Shown: positions 28,021-36,751 of the stretch, piece by piece
Numbering within the stretch: the stretch's first letter is position 1
Layout: each line of letters opens with the position of its first letter
NCBI RefSeq assembly: GCF_001447155.2
Contig: NZ_CP014754.1
Location: forward strand, 1,426,001 to 1,490,000
DNA length: 64,000 nt
Source: Marinobacter sp. LQ44
Lineage (GTDB): Bacteria > Pseudomonadota > Gammaproteobacteria > Pseudomonadales > Oleiphilaceae
Direction: 5' to 3'
The notes under the pieces: generated by a model
Databases searched by the model: none
Seen by the model: the letters and a program-made list of their open reading frames with translations, nothing else
Told to the model about the DNA's origin: nothing
Made by a program: the position numbers and the translations under genes

Positions 28021-28301
28021 TCCGACGCCCCGCCCTGGCCATTGCCTTCACCACCGCAACGCCGGTTGTAGCCCAAATGCCTGGCCGCATCCAGCAGCAA
28101 CACGCCGGTCAGGCCGGCGCCGATGGCGGCTTCTGCCAGGGCAATGTCCGGCGCCTGCAGGCGAACCCAGGCCAGCGCCATCAGCAGGCCAAAGGCGATA
28201 AACATCACCACCGCCCGAAACAGGTTTGCAGACCACAACACCCCGATCGCGGTCGACAACAGCGCCAGCACCAAGATGGAGTCCACCAGCCAGTCAATCA
28301 T
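28017..28301 (-). CDS. DUF4040 (MbhD/MrpA-tail-like) subunit
   Basis: 94 residues from ATG 28301 (MIDWLVDSILVLALLSTA). ALAWVRLQAPDIALAEAAIG is the DUF4040 signature, matching MbhD and the middle C-terminal part of MrpA. It supplies a hydrophobic lateral element of the antiporter complex. It overlaps MrpG by 8 bases and the MrpB fusion by 4. Its presence as a separate gene shows the split-MrpA form of this operon. Confidence 0.84.
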   Translation of the reverse strand: MIDWLVDSILVLALLSTAIGVLWSANLFRAVVMFIAFGLLMALAWVRLQAPDIALAEAAIGAGLTGVLLLDAARHLGYNRRCGGEGNGQGGASE

Positions 28302-28614
28302 CAGCTGCCTCCTCAACCGCGGAATGCTCCGGGCGCACATGAACGGCGCGGGCAATCAGGTGCGCAGACGTTGCGCTGGCAGCCAGAGCTGCGGCCCAGA
28401 TCAATACCATTTTTACGCCACCCGCCAGCGACGGTGCCAGTGGCAAAAGCGCCAGCACAATAAAGCCCAACCCGAGGTTGTCCACCTTGGTCAGAGCATG
28501 GATACGAGTCAGGGTGTCGGAGAATCGGAACAGACCGAGGGTGCCCACCGAAAAAAACAGGCAACCCAGAACCAACAACAACAGCTGAACCACCAGTACA
28601 ACGGAGTCAATCAT
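28294..28614 (-). CDS. mrpG: Cation/proton antiporter subunit G
   Basis: 106 residues from ATG 28614 (MIDSVVLVVQLLLLVLGCLF); the frame continues upstream but that part lies in mrpF. GTLGLFRFSDTLTRIHALTK matches the conserved MrpG core (GLxRxPDxxxRxHA). Three hydrophobic segments. It overlaps mrpF by 8 bases. MrpG is a small structural subunit of the Mrp complex. Confidence 0.88.
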   Translation of the reverse strand: MIDSVVLVVQLLLLVLGCLFFSVGTLGLFRFSDTLTRIHALTKVDNLGLGFIVLALLPLAPSLAGGVKMVLIWAAALAASATSAHLIARAVHVRPEHSAVEEAADD

Positions 28615-28897
28615 CGAGGCCTCCATCATCGTCCATCGACTGCTCAATACGCACCACACGGGTTACAAACGCCACGATCGCGAGTACCGACAACACCGCC
28701 AGTGTCAGTGCCACATCCATCAGTGCGGGCATGGATTGGGCGTAGGACAGCACCAGTAACAGCGCCACGCCGGTTGTGCCGAACAGTTGTGACGCCAACA
28801 TCCGGTCGGCCGGCTCCGGCCCCCGCCAGATGCGGATCAGGGCAATCAACAGGGTCAGCAACAGGAAGGCCGCAACGGCATTGAGTATCAGGGTCAC
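28607..28897 (-). CDS. mrpF: Cation/proton antiporter subunit F
   Basis: 96 residues: three helices and the family motif RIWRGPEPADRMLASQL (RxxxGPxxxDRxxA) after the first helix, followed by ALMDVALTLAVLSVLAIVAF. The acidic tail EQSMDDDGGLDD is a little longer than usual. It overlaps mrpE by 4 bases. Confidence 0.9.
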   Translation of the reverse strand: MTLILNAVAAFLLLTLLIALIRIWRGPEPADRMLASQLFGTTGVALLLVLSYAQSMPALMDVALTLAVLSVLAIVAFVTRVVRIEQSMDDDGGLDD

Positions 28898-29409
28898 TGC
28901 ACCGCCCTCCCGATGTCGTTCAGGGAGAGCCCGAAAACCCGCGCCACCTGCCGCTCTGTCTCCCGCACGTCCTGCTCTACTGGCTCTCGGGTATCCAGGC
29001 AGTGCAGGGTCAATTGATCGCCCTCAAGCAAAGCGCTCAGGGTACCGGGCATAAGGGACAGGGTGTTGGCCAGCAGCCAGCGAGGGCTGCCCTCGGGCAA
29101 GTAAAGGGTCAGGGTGATTTCACCGGGGTGAACCGGCAAGGCCGGTGACAGCAAACGCCGGGTAACATCCAGACCGGCCACCACCGAGCGGCTGAGAAAA
29201 TAGCCGAGAAACAACATCAGCCCGAGGGGCCGGAGGTGATAACCGGATGGGGGAAACAGGCGTACCGACAGCCAGGCCACGAGGGCGGTCACCCCCAGGC
29301 CAAAACCCAGGGCAGACGTTTCACCGAGCGTTAGCGCCCACCAAACCACCAATAACGCAGCGCCACGAAGCAACAAACTGAGGGCGGGTAACGATGGCGC
29401 TGACTGCAT
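28894..29409 (-). CDS. mrpE: Cation/proton antiporter subunit E
   Basis: 171 residues from ATG 29409, with AGGAGA upstream. Two or three N-terminal helices are followed by a soluble domain with LSLMPGTLSALLEGDQLTLH (TLTPGT-like in MrpE) and HCLDT. This is the first gene of the nine-gene operon E-F-G-DUF4040-B-C-D-antiporter-antiporter. The order with E, F, G first differs from the A-to-G order of Bacillus mrp. The 139 bases upstream hold the promoter; no gene is seen there. Confidence 0.88.
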   Translation of the reverse strand: MQSAPSLPALSLLLRGAALLVVWWALTLGETSALGFGLGVTALVAWLSVRLFPPSGYHLRPLGLMLFLGYFLSRSVVAGLDVTRRLLSPALPVHPGEITLTLYLPEGSPRWLLANTLSLMPGTLSALLEGDQLTLHCLDTREPVEQDVRETERQVARVFGLSLNDIGRAVQ

Positions 29410-29548
29410 AGGGTCTCCTGTCCCGGGGTTCAACAGGGTCTTGGTTCGCTAACTCCCTGTTAAAGTTCCCAAAAGCCTAACACAGTCTGCCCGCCGGCCG
29501 GAAAACAAGCCCCGCAGGCAGCGCAGTCACCTGCCCACTACCGCCGGC

Positions 29549-30382
29549 TTACCAGCTGTAGACGCCCCGGTTCAGACCATCGCGAAAAGCACTGATCACC
29601 TTGGCTCCACGAAGTGTTGCGCCGGTGTAGCCGTCAATATCATCCACCACGTTCTCTGGCTCATACAACCGGAAAATTGCCTCCATCGGCTCGCCCTCCA
29701 GGCGCTCCGTGATCTGCTGATACTGACGCAAAACCGGGTAAAGCTCGGCGGAACTGTCCATCTTCAAATAGTCTTCATCCCGATAGAACAGGTGCCGGTA
29801 GGACATTCCCTTGATTCGCCCGCCTTCAAGCCGGAACTGCAGGCTTACCTGAATCAGCCCACGGTCGATGAAGTTGCCCCGGTAGGTGCCATCAAGATAA
29901 TTACCCGGTGCCAAACCCAACAGCATTCGCCCAAGGCGGTCATCGCCAGTGGCGGGCTGTGTAGCCGAATCTGCGGTTTCAACCGGTGCTGGTGCCGGGG
30001 CGCCGCCTTCAAGCACACCTATCCGATAATCCTCCAGCCGGGCTGCGGCCCGAGGGCTGTGGGGCCGGCCGTTGCCCTTATCGAGCCAGGCCGACGTTGC
30101 CTCTTTACCGCACCAGCGGGTGAAGACCTCTTCCTCGGTGGGGTGATTCGGCAGGTACTCGGTGAGGTCGTACACCACACCGTTAATCACCTTCCAACAG
30201 CTGCCGGCATGATTGTGTTCCGCCACATCATCGAGCCGGAAAACCGACTCACCATCGGCATTCTCAGCGGTACCACCTGCTGTGGGTTCGGGGTTGCCCT
30301 GAACCAGGTTAACCACCACCAATGTCAGAACTACGCTGACAAAGGCAACAAATCCTGTATAGGCAATTCGGTTGCTGGTCAT
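29549..30382 (-). CDS. Membrane-anchored cytochrome b5/FMN-binding fusion protein
   Basis: 277 residues. An N-terminal helix (about 8-28) anchors the protein outside the inner membrane. Residues 47-125 form a cytochrome b5-like domain with YDLTEYLPNHPTEEE (HPGG replaced by HPTE) and a second His in RPHSPRAAARLEDYRIG. Residues 145-275 form an FMN-binding domain with DGYTGATLRGAKVIS, whose Thr in TGAT is the usual ApbE-linked flavin site. It overlaps the flavocytochrome gene by 4 bases. I infer that it receives electrons from that reductase; the acceptor is unknown. Confidence 0.78.
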   Translation of the reverse strand: MTSNRIAYTGFVAFVSVVLTLVVVNLVQGNPEPTAGGTAENADGESVFRLDDVAEHNHAGSCWKVINGVVYDLTEYLPNHPTEEEVFTRWCGKEATSAWLDKGNGRPHSPRAAARLEDYRIGVLEGGAPAPAPVETADSATQPATGDDRLGRMLLGLAPGNYLDGTYRGNFIDRGLIQVSLQFRLEGGRIKGMSYRHLFYRDEDYLKMDSSAELYPVLRQYQQITERLEGEPMEAIFRLYEPENVVDDIDGYTGATLRGAKVISAFRDGLNRGVYSW

Positions 30383-31698
30383 AGGAAATCAAACGCCTCC
30401 GTGTGAATACGATGGGCAGGCACGCCTTCGTGCCTGAGCAGGGTTTGCAGGTGATTGATCATGCCCGGCGGCCCGCACAGGTAGATGTCCCGTTCGGCGA
30501 AATCCGGGCAGCGCTCGGCCAGATAATCCCGGGTGATCACGCCGTGTTCGTTCATGTAGTGCGTGTGAACCTCAAAGCCATCACAGGCCTCGGCAATGCG
30601 GACCAGCTCGTCCAGGTAATAGGCTCGTTCCGGCCGGTTGGCCAGGTAGAACAAACAGGCATCTGGCCCCTGAGCCACAGTGTTCCCGACCCTGTCCCGG
30701 GCGCCAGCAACAAACGGCGTAATGCCGATACCGCCGGCCAACCACAGTTGCTTGCGCGGCTCACCTGGCAGGCCAGTACCCTTCTGCGCCAAAGCCGCAT
30801 TCTCAAAAAAGGTTCCGTAAGGGCCTTCGATGCGCACCTCTGCCCCCGGCTTGATATCAAGCAATGCCCGGGTGGCATCGCCGACGGCTTTAATGCCGAT
30901 TTTTAGTTCATCATCCCTGGAGCCCGAGGCGATGGTGTAAGGGTGTTCTTCCCTGTACCCGGCCACCAGGGAAGAGTCCATCGGTGTCAGATACACAAAC
31001 TGCCCGGCCTGCCAGCGAATCCCCTTGCCCTTCGGGCGCAGGCGAAGCTCCACCACATCCCGGGCAAGTTTGTCGATGCCGTCTACCACATAGGGTTTCG
31101 TGGCCAGACGGGGTGACAATAACTTACGCCAGGCGATGGCCGCCAAAGCCAGGGCCGAGAGCAACCACCAGACCCAGGCTGTAGCTGAAAGCATCAGGGT
31201 ATGCACCAACGCCAACACCAGTGCCGGCGCAGACAGCAGATGCAGGCGTTTCCAGTTTTGATAGTGCAGGGTGCCAAAGAAACCGAGCGTGGGGGCGATG
31301 AAAACCAACATGGTGAGGAAGGCGGCCCAGCCAACCCAGACCTCCCAATGACTCAGGGGCGGGAACAGCGTGGCAACACTGGTGCCAAGAGACATCGGCA
31401 AGGTGGCCAGTGCCAACAACAACACATGAGCCATCACCAGCATAAAGGCCGAGAACCCCAGCCAGCGGTGAATGGTCCATAGCCGCACCAAGCCACCAAA
31501 CCAGGGATCTGTACCGGGAATACGGGCCGACAACATACCTGCCAGCAGAAACGCTGACAGGGCAAACACCCCGGCTAGCTCCGCCAGCGAATACAGCCAA
31601 CCCTGACTGCCCCAGGGCAACGCCGGAGCAACAACAACGACAGGCAGTAAAAAGAGCCCCAGCAACAACAGATCGCCAGGGTATTTTCTAAGGGTCAT
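30379..31698 (-). CDS. Ferric-reductase-like flavocytochrome (heme membrane domain plus FAD/NAD(P)H domain)
   Basis: 439 residues. The N-terminal half has about six helices with paired histidines suited to heme (HRWLGFSAFMLVMAH and LHLLSAPALVLALVH). The C-terminal half is a ferredoxin-reductase module: HPYTIAS for FAD, IEGPYGTFFENAA, AGGIGITPFVAGARD for NAD(P)H, and CGPPGMINHL. It would carry electrons from NAD(P)H across the inner membrane. It lies 24 bases after the Met-rich protein gene and overlaps the b5/FMN gene, making a three-gene unit under a copper-type TTCAG repeat. Confidence 0.85.
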   Translation of the reverse strand: MTLRKYPGDLLLLGLFLLPVVVVAPALPWGSQGWLYSLAELAGVFALSAFLLAGMLSARIPGTDPWFGGLVRLWTIHRWLGFSAFMLVMAHVLLLALATLPMSLGTSVATLFPPLSHWEVWVGWAAFLTMLVFIAPTLGFFGTLHYQNWKRLHLLSAPALVLALVHTLMLSATAWVWWLLSALALAAIAWRKLLSPRLATKPYVVDGIDKLARDVVELRLRPKGKGIRWQAGQFVYLTPMDSSLVAGYREEHPYTIASGSRDDELKIGIKAVGDATRALLDIKPGAEVRIEGPYGTFFENAALAQKGTGLPGEPRKQLWLAGGIGITPFVAGARDRVGNTVAQGPDACLFYLANRPERAYYLDELVRIAEACDGFEVHTHYMNEHGVITRDYLAERCPDFAERDIYLCGPPGMINHLQTLLRHEGVPAHRIHTEAFDFL

Positions 31699-31722
31699 AA
31701 ACGCTCCATGTCAGTGAGCTAT

Positions 31723-32232
31723 TTAACGTCCTCTCTGGCCCTGCGCCTGGTGCTCCAGCATTTGCTCCATCATCATCTGCATATGCTCCAGGCGCTGTTC
31801 CATCATTTCCATTCGCTGTTCCGGCTCCATACCCGCGCCACCCGAACGAGGCCCTTTGCCGCCGGACTGACCTTTCGGCTGGTTACCCATGCCCTGGCCA
31901 CCGCCCATCTGGCCCTGGTGCTGCCCCATCATGCCCTGCCCTTGGCCCTGGCCCATGCCCTGCCCCATCATGCCACCACGCATCATCTGCATGTGCTGCT
32001 GCATGGACTCCATGTGCTTCTCACGAATACGCTGGCGCTCCGCATCCGACTTGGCGTTGCGCATTTCCTGCATCATTTCCTGCATCTGCGACATGTTCTG
32101 TTGCATCTGCTGCATCTGTTCCTGGTTCATCATGCCACCCCGCGGCATTTGCCCGGAGTTGCCCTGGGCAAACACCAGAAGGGGTGCGGAAACGAGAACG
32201 GAACATGCGATTAACCTTGTAAACCTGTTCAT
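31723..32232 (-). CDS. Exported Met/Gln-rich, low-complexity protein, probable metal binder
   Basis: 169 residues with a signal peptide (MNRFTRLIACSVLVSAPLLV, FAQ cleavage). The mature part is extremely rich in Met and Gln: runs such as EQMQQMQQNMSQMQEMMQEM and a Gly-Met-Gln segment (GQGMGQGQGQGMMGQ). Met-rich periplasmic proteins commonly bind Cu(I). The helical EMMQ/EHMQMM parts could form a coiled coil. It heads the operon with the flavocytochrome and the b5/FMN protein, and a TTCAG direct repeat lies 57 bases upstream. It belongs to no family that I can name. Confidence 0.72.
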   Translation of the reverse strand: MNRFTRLIACSVLVSAPLLVFAQGNSGQMPRGGMMNQEQMQQMQQNMSQMQEMMQEMRNAKSDAERQRIREKHMESMQQHMQMMRGGMMGQGMGQGQGQGMMGQHQGQMGGGQGMGNQPKGQSGGKGPRSGGAGMEPEQRMEMMEQRLEHMQMMMEQMLEHQAQGQRGR

Positions 32233-32288
32233 GACATTCTCCTTTTCATCACAGTTGATGAGTGTCTACTACAGTTAAGACCATAAAA

Positions 32289-32304
32289 CTGAATCGAACC
32301 TGAA
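32289..32304 (-). promoter_or_regulatory. Copper-type direct repeat TTCAG-N6-TTCAG upstream of the Met-rich protein operon
   Basis: The minus strand reads TTCAGGTTCGATTCAG, two TTCAG units with 11-bp period, 56 bases before the start codon. The same repeat, in the same orientation, precedes seven other copper-type units in the window. Confidence 0.65.
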
Positions 32305-32349
32305 ATAGCGGCCAAACCTACAACCTCTCTTGGCAAGAATTGACGCAGG

Positions 32350-35300
32350 TCATCGGTGCGCAAGGCCCCTTCGTTTCCAGAGGTAGAACAATACGGGAAT
32401 GACCAACAATGCCAGCAGCATAGCACTGACCATACCACCCACCATCGGGGCTGCGATGCGCCCCATTACTTCCGAGCCCGTCCCGGTGCCGAACATGATG
32501 GGTAACAGCCCAATGATGATGGAACTTCCGGTCATCATGATCGGCCGAACCCGCAACCCGGCACCATGCAGAACGGCATGCCGGAGAGTTTCACGCCTGG
32601 GCTCAAGACCTTTTTGCTCGCAACTCTCAAGCATCGACTGGTAAGACTGGTTAAGGTACACCAGCATGATGACCCCGATCTCTACGGCAACCCCCGCCAG
32701 GGCAATGAATCCCACTCCAACGGCAACCGAAAAGTTGTAACCCAATAGATACATAAACCAGACTGCGCCCACCAGAGCAAACGGCAGTGTGCCCAGGATC
32801 ATCGCTACCTCAGCAATGCGGCGGAAGCTCATAAACAACAGTATGACAATGATCGCCAGGGTCAGCGGGACCACATAGGTCAGCCTTTCCTTGGCCCGGA
32901 GCATGTATTCATATTGGCCGGACCAGGCCACGGAGTAGCCTGCCGGCAGCTGCAGTTCATCATTTACAACCGCCATGGCCTGCTCTACGTAGCTGCCCAC
33001 ATCAACACCCTCGATGTCCACAAAGGTCCAGCCATTAAGCCGGGCATTCTCACTTTTTATTGCTGGAGGGCCGTCCTCAATCCGAATGTCGGCCACATCC
33101 GCCAAGGCAATGCGTTGGCCGGACGGCGTCACGATCGGCAGTTGCCGGAGCTTCTCGGGGGAATCGCGGTAGTCTTGCGGATAACGCACATTAATAGGGT
33201 ATCTTTCCAGCCCCTCGATGGTTTGAGACACGTTAATTCCGCCCACCGCCGAAGCGATCACCTGCTGAACATCGGCAATGTTGAGGCCATATCTCGCCGC
33301 CCGTAATCGGTCGATATCGGCCTGAACATAACGGCCCCCGGCAACGCGCTCCGAATACACAGATGCCGTACCGGGAACCTCCGAAAGAATGGCTTCCAGT
33401 TGCTTGCCCACTGCCTCGATGGTTGCCAGCTCAGGCCCGGCAACCTTGATGCCAACCGGCGTTTTTATCCCGGTCGCCAGCATGTCAATCCGGGTAATGA
33501 TTGGCATCACCCAGGCGTTGGTAACGCCGGGAAACTGGATAAGGGCGTTCAGTTCCTGTTTGAGTTTTTCGGTGGTCATCCCCTCACGCCACTGGTCGCG
33601 TGGCTTGAGTTGAATAAACGTTTCAATCATCGTCAGCGGGGCGGGATCTGTGGCGGTCTCTGCCCGGCCAACCTTGCCAAACACCGTTTCCACTTCCGGC
33701 AGCGAGGCAATCAACCGGTCGGTCTGTTGCAGCAATTCCCGGGCCTTGCCGATGGAAATCCCTGGGTAGGTGGTTGGCATATACATCAGATCGCCCTCAT
33801 CCAGAGGCGGGATGAATTCGCTGCCTATCCGGGAGGCAGGCCACACCCCCACCGCCAGAATCAGAACCACCACTACCAGGGTTGTCACCGGATACTTCAG
33901 GACACCCTTCAGCATTGGCAGATAGCCCGACACCAACAACCGGTTTACAGGATTTCGATGCTCCGACAGCACCTTGCCACGGATGAAGTAACCCATGAGC
34001 ACTGGCACCAGCGTGACCGCCAGAGCGGCACTGGCCGCCATGGCATAGGTTTTGGTGTAGGCCAGCGGCGAGAACATTCGGCCTTCCTGGGCTTCCAGCA
34101 CGAACACCGGGACAAAGCTGACGGTAATGATCAGTAATGAGAAAAACAGCGCCGGCCCCACTTCGGCCGATGCCTTTGCCACCACCTGCCAGCGGTTTTC
34201 ACGGGTCAGCGGTGTACGCCCCATGTGTTTGTGCATGTTCTCGATCATCACGATGGCACCGTCAATCATGGTGCCTATGGCAATGGCGATACCACCCAAC
34301 GACATGATGTTGGCATTGATGCCCTGCCAGTACATTGCGATGAAGGCTGTCAGGATGCCGACTGGCAGGCTGACCATCACCACCAGTGACGAACGCACGT
34401 GGAACAGGAAGATCACGCACACCAGCCCCACAACGAGAAGTTCTTCCAGTAATTTGTTCCAGAGGTTGGTCACAGCGCGATCGATCAACCCGGAGCGGTC
34501 ATACACCGTGACCACCTCGACGCCGTCCGGCAGGCTGCTCTGCAAAGACTCCAGTTTGGCTTTCACCCCCCTTATGGTCTCCTGGGCGTTTTCACCAAAA
34601 CGCATCACAATAACGCCGCCGACCGTTTCACCCTCGCCATTCAACTCGGCAATGCCCCTGCGCATCTGCGGCCCAACTTCTACGCTGGCCACATCCTTTA
34701 ACAAAACGGGCGTGCCGTTGTCGTCGAGCCCCAGCGGAACCGAGAGCAAATCTTCCCGGGACTGGATATAGCCCGAGGCCCGCACCATGTACTCGGCCTC
34801 TGCCATCTCAATCACCGAAGCCCCCACTTCCTGATTGCCGCGTTTTATGGCGGTTTCAATGTGGGACAAGGGAATCCCCAGGGTACGCAGCTTTTCCGGG
34901 CTCACCTGCACCTGGTACTGCTTGACCATGCCACCCACCGTGGCCACTTCCGAAACACCGGGTACCGTCTGTAACTCATACTTCAGGAACCAGTCCTGAA
35001 GGCTTCGGAGCTGGCTCAGGTCGTGCTGCCCGGTGCGGTCTACCAAGGCGTACAGATACACCCAGCCCACGCCGGTGGCGTCAGGCCCCAGTTGCGGCCG
35101 GGCCTGCTCCGGCAGGTTCGGCGCCACCTGCGACAGGTATTCGAGCACCCGTGAGCGGGCCCAGTACATATCGGTGTTTTCGTCAAAGATCACATAAACG
35201 TAGGAATCACCGAAGAACGAATAGCCTCGAACGGTTTGAGCACCCGGCACCGAAAGCATGGCGGTGGTCAGCGGGTAGGTAACCTGATCCTCCACCACCT

Positions 35301-35475
35301 GAGGCGCCTGCCCCGGGTAGCTGGTTTTAATGATGACCTGGACATCCGACAGGTCCGGCAGTGCATCCACTGGCGTGTTCTTCAGGGAGTACAGTCCCAG
35401 ACCGGTCAGCAGCAGTGCTGCCATGACAACCAGAAAACGGTTACGAACCGACCAGTAAATCAGCGACGTGATCAT
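32350..35475 (-). CDS. cusA: CusA-like Cu(I)/Ag(I) RND efflux pump
   Basis: 1041 residues, usual for heavy-metal RND pumps. N-terminal helix RNRFLVVMAALLLTG, then the porter domain. AIAIGTMIDGAIVMIENMHK carries the charged transmembrane residues. Near residue 650, RIDMLATGIKTPVG matches the Met-containing CusA region rather than CzcA. Efflux runs from periplasm or cytoplasm to outside with CusB and CusC. The start shares one base with the cusB stop. A 117-base gap leads to the Met-rich protein promoter. Confidence 0.92.
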   Translation of the reverse strand: MITSLIYWSVRNRFLVVMAALLLTGLGLYSLKNTPVDALPDLSDVQVIIKTSYPGQAPQVVEDQVTYPLTTAMLSVPGAQTVRGYSFFGDSYVYVIFDENTDMYWARSRVLEYLSQVAPNLPEQARPQLGPDATGVGWVYLYALVDRTGQHDLSQLRSLQDWFLKYELQTVPGVSEVATVGGMVKQYQVQVSPEKLRTLGIPLSHIETAIKRGNQEVGASVIEMAEAEYMVRASGYIQSREDLLSVPLGLDDNGTPVLLKDVASVEVGPQMRRGIAELNGEGETVGGVIVMRFGENAQETIRGVKAKLESLQSSLPDGVEVVTVYDRSGLIDRAVTNLWNKLLEELLVVGLVCVIFLFHVRSSLVVMVSLPVGILTAFIAMYWQGINANIMSLGGIAIAIGTMIDGAIVMIENMHKHMGRTPLTRENRWQVVAKASAEVGPALFFSLLIITVSFVPVFVLEAQEGRMFSPLAYTKTYAMAASAALAVTLVPVLMGYFIRGKVLSEHRNPVNRLLVSGYLPMLKGVLKYPVTTLVVVVLILAVGVWPASRIGSEFIPPLDEGDLMYMPTTYPGISIGKARELLQQTDRLIASLPEVETVFGKVGRAETATDPAPLTMIETFIQLKPRDQWREGMTTEKLKQELNALIQFPGVTNAWVMPIITRIDMLATGIKTPVGIKVAGPELATIEAVGKQLEAILSEVPGTASVYSERVAGGRYVQADIDRLRAARYGLNIADVQQVIASAVGGINVSQTIEGLERYPINVRYPQDYRDSPEKLRQLPIVTPSGQRIALADVADIRIEDGPPAIKSENARLNGWTFVDIEGVDVGSYVEQAMAVVNDELQLPAGYSVAWSGQYEYMLRAKERLTYVVPLTLAIIVILLFMSFRRIAEVAMILGTLPFALVGAVWFMYLLGYNFSVAVGVGFIALAGVAVEIGVIMLVYLNQSYQSMLESCEQKGLEPRRETLRHAVLHGAGLRVRPIMMTGSSIIIGLLPIMFGTGTGSEVMGRIAAPMVGGMVSAMLLALLVIPVLFYLWKRRGLAHR

Positions 35476-36746
35476 CAGTGGCCCCCTTCATGCTGCATGC
35501 CATGGGCGCTGTGATCCATCTCCGTCGGTCGGGGCGACATACGCAGAAAGTCAGAGGTTTTGCTGGATTCCGAATCGATCAGAAACTGCGCCGAGGTGAC
35601 CACCGTATCGCCCGGCCTTACCCCCTGCAGAATCTCCACATACTCCTCACCTACCCGCCCAACATTGACATTAACCGATTTGAACGCTCCTTCTTCCAGG
35701 GCCAGCACCAGGCGGTCACTCTGGCCGGTGCGAATAACGGATTCCCGGGGCACTAACATTCGCCGGTCACCACGCTCTCCCTGTATGTTCAGCCGGGCGA
35801 ACATACCCGGGCGCAAGGCACCGTCGGTGTTATCAAAGCGCAGTCTGACCCGGGCCGTGCGGGTTGTTGTGTTGATCTCCGGATAGACGTAATCCACCTG
35901 CCCCCGCCACTGCCGGTCCGGCATATAATCCAATGTCATCACCGCCCGATCACCGGGCTTAACTGCGGCAATCTGGCTCTCGAACATCTCGCCCAGAACC
36001 CAGACCTCGTCCAGCGAGGCAATGGTCACCACCTGGTCGCCGGGTTTGATGAACATCCCTTCGCGCACATTGAGACTCTCGATAACCCCGGTCGCCGGTG
36101 CGTAGACCGTCAGTGTACGGCGCACTTCGCGGGTATCCTTCAGGCTCCGTACCAGGCTGGTTGGAACATTCAGCGCCAATAGACGCTGCTCTGCAGCACG
36201 GACCAGATTCTCGTTGCCCCGGTTCAACGCCAGAACCAGTTCCTCCTGAGCGTTAACCAGGGTGGGCGAATACAACGAGTACAAGGCCTTGCCCTGTTCA
36301 ACCGGCTCCCCCTCCGCCTTCACATACAGCGCCTCAATCCAGCCCTCAACACGGGGATGCACATGGGCCATGGCGTCCTCGTTATACTGGACGTGCCCGA
36401 CGGTGGTGATGTTTAGTGGCAGGCGCCCCTGGATAACCGTGCCGGTCCTCACACCCAGGTTGTTGGTCACGGCGGGCGATATCCGGACGGTGCCCGCTGG
36501 GTCATCCGCGGCTCCGCCGTCCGCATAAACCGGCACAAGGTCCATCCCCATGGGCGACTTGCCCGGTTTGTCCCTTCTGAAATCAGGGTCCATGGGGGCC
36601 ACCCAGTAAAGCGGCTCCTGGGCCTGTGAATGTGCAGGATCAGCGGTGTGATCCATGCTGGCGCCAGCCGCCAGCCACCAGCTAATGCCGGCACCGGCAA
36701 AACCACCCAGCACGAGAAAGCCCAGAGGGCGAATGAAATTGGCCAT
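35475..36746 (-). CDS. cusB: CusB-like periplasmic adaptor with N-terminal heavy-metal-binding domain
   Basis: 423 residues. An N-terminal anchor (LGFLVLGGFAGAGISWWL) precedes a heavy-metal-binding segment near residues 48-75 (YWVAPMDPDFRRDKPG, SPMGMDLVPVY), and then the membrane-fusion hairpin and barrel regions. The C-terminus is His/Met-rich (MDHSAHGMQHEGGH). It links CusA to CusC and passes Cu(I)/Ag(I) to the pump. It sits between cusC (5 bases away) and cusA (1-base overlap). Confidence 0.92.
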   Translation of the reverse strand: MANFIRPLGFLVLGGFAGAGISWWLAAGASMDHTADPAHSQAQEPLYWVAPMDPDFRRDKPGKSPMGMDLVPVYADGGAADDPAGTVRISPAVTNNLGVRTGTVIQGRLPLNITTVGHVQYNEDAMAHVHPRVEGWIEALYVKAEGEPVEQGKALYSLYSPTLVNAQEELVLALNRGNENLVRAAEQRLLALNVPTSLVRSLKDTREVRRTLTVYAPATGVIESLNVREGMFIKPGDQVVTIASLDEVWVLGEMFESQIAAVKPGDRAVMTLDYMPDRQWRGQVDYVYPEINTTTRTARVRLRFDNTDGALRPGMFARLNIQGERGDRRMLVPRESVIRTGQSDRLVLALEEGAFKSVNVNVGRVGEEYVEILQGVRPGDTVVTSAQFLIDSESSKTSDFLRMSPRPTEMDHSAHGMQHEGGH

Positions 36747-36751
36747 AGTTG

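Noticed and set aside
31900..32110. Repetitive tract that might suggest a CRISPR array or satellite
   Set aside because: Units are codon-sized and in frame with an exported Met/Gln protein; there are no spacer-like unique sequences. The same holds for 61198-61383.
31708..32278. Two plus-strand frames opposite the Met-rich gene
   Set aside because: Their His/Leu or Met/Cys repeats are the reverse-frame image of the Met/Gln codon repeats.
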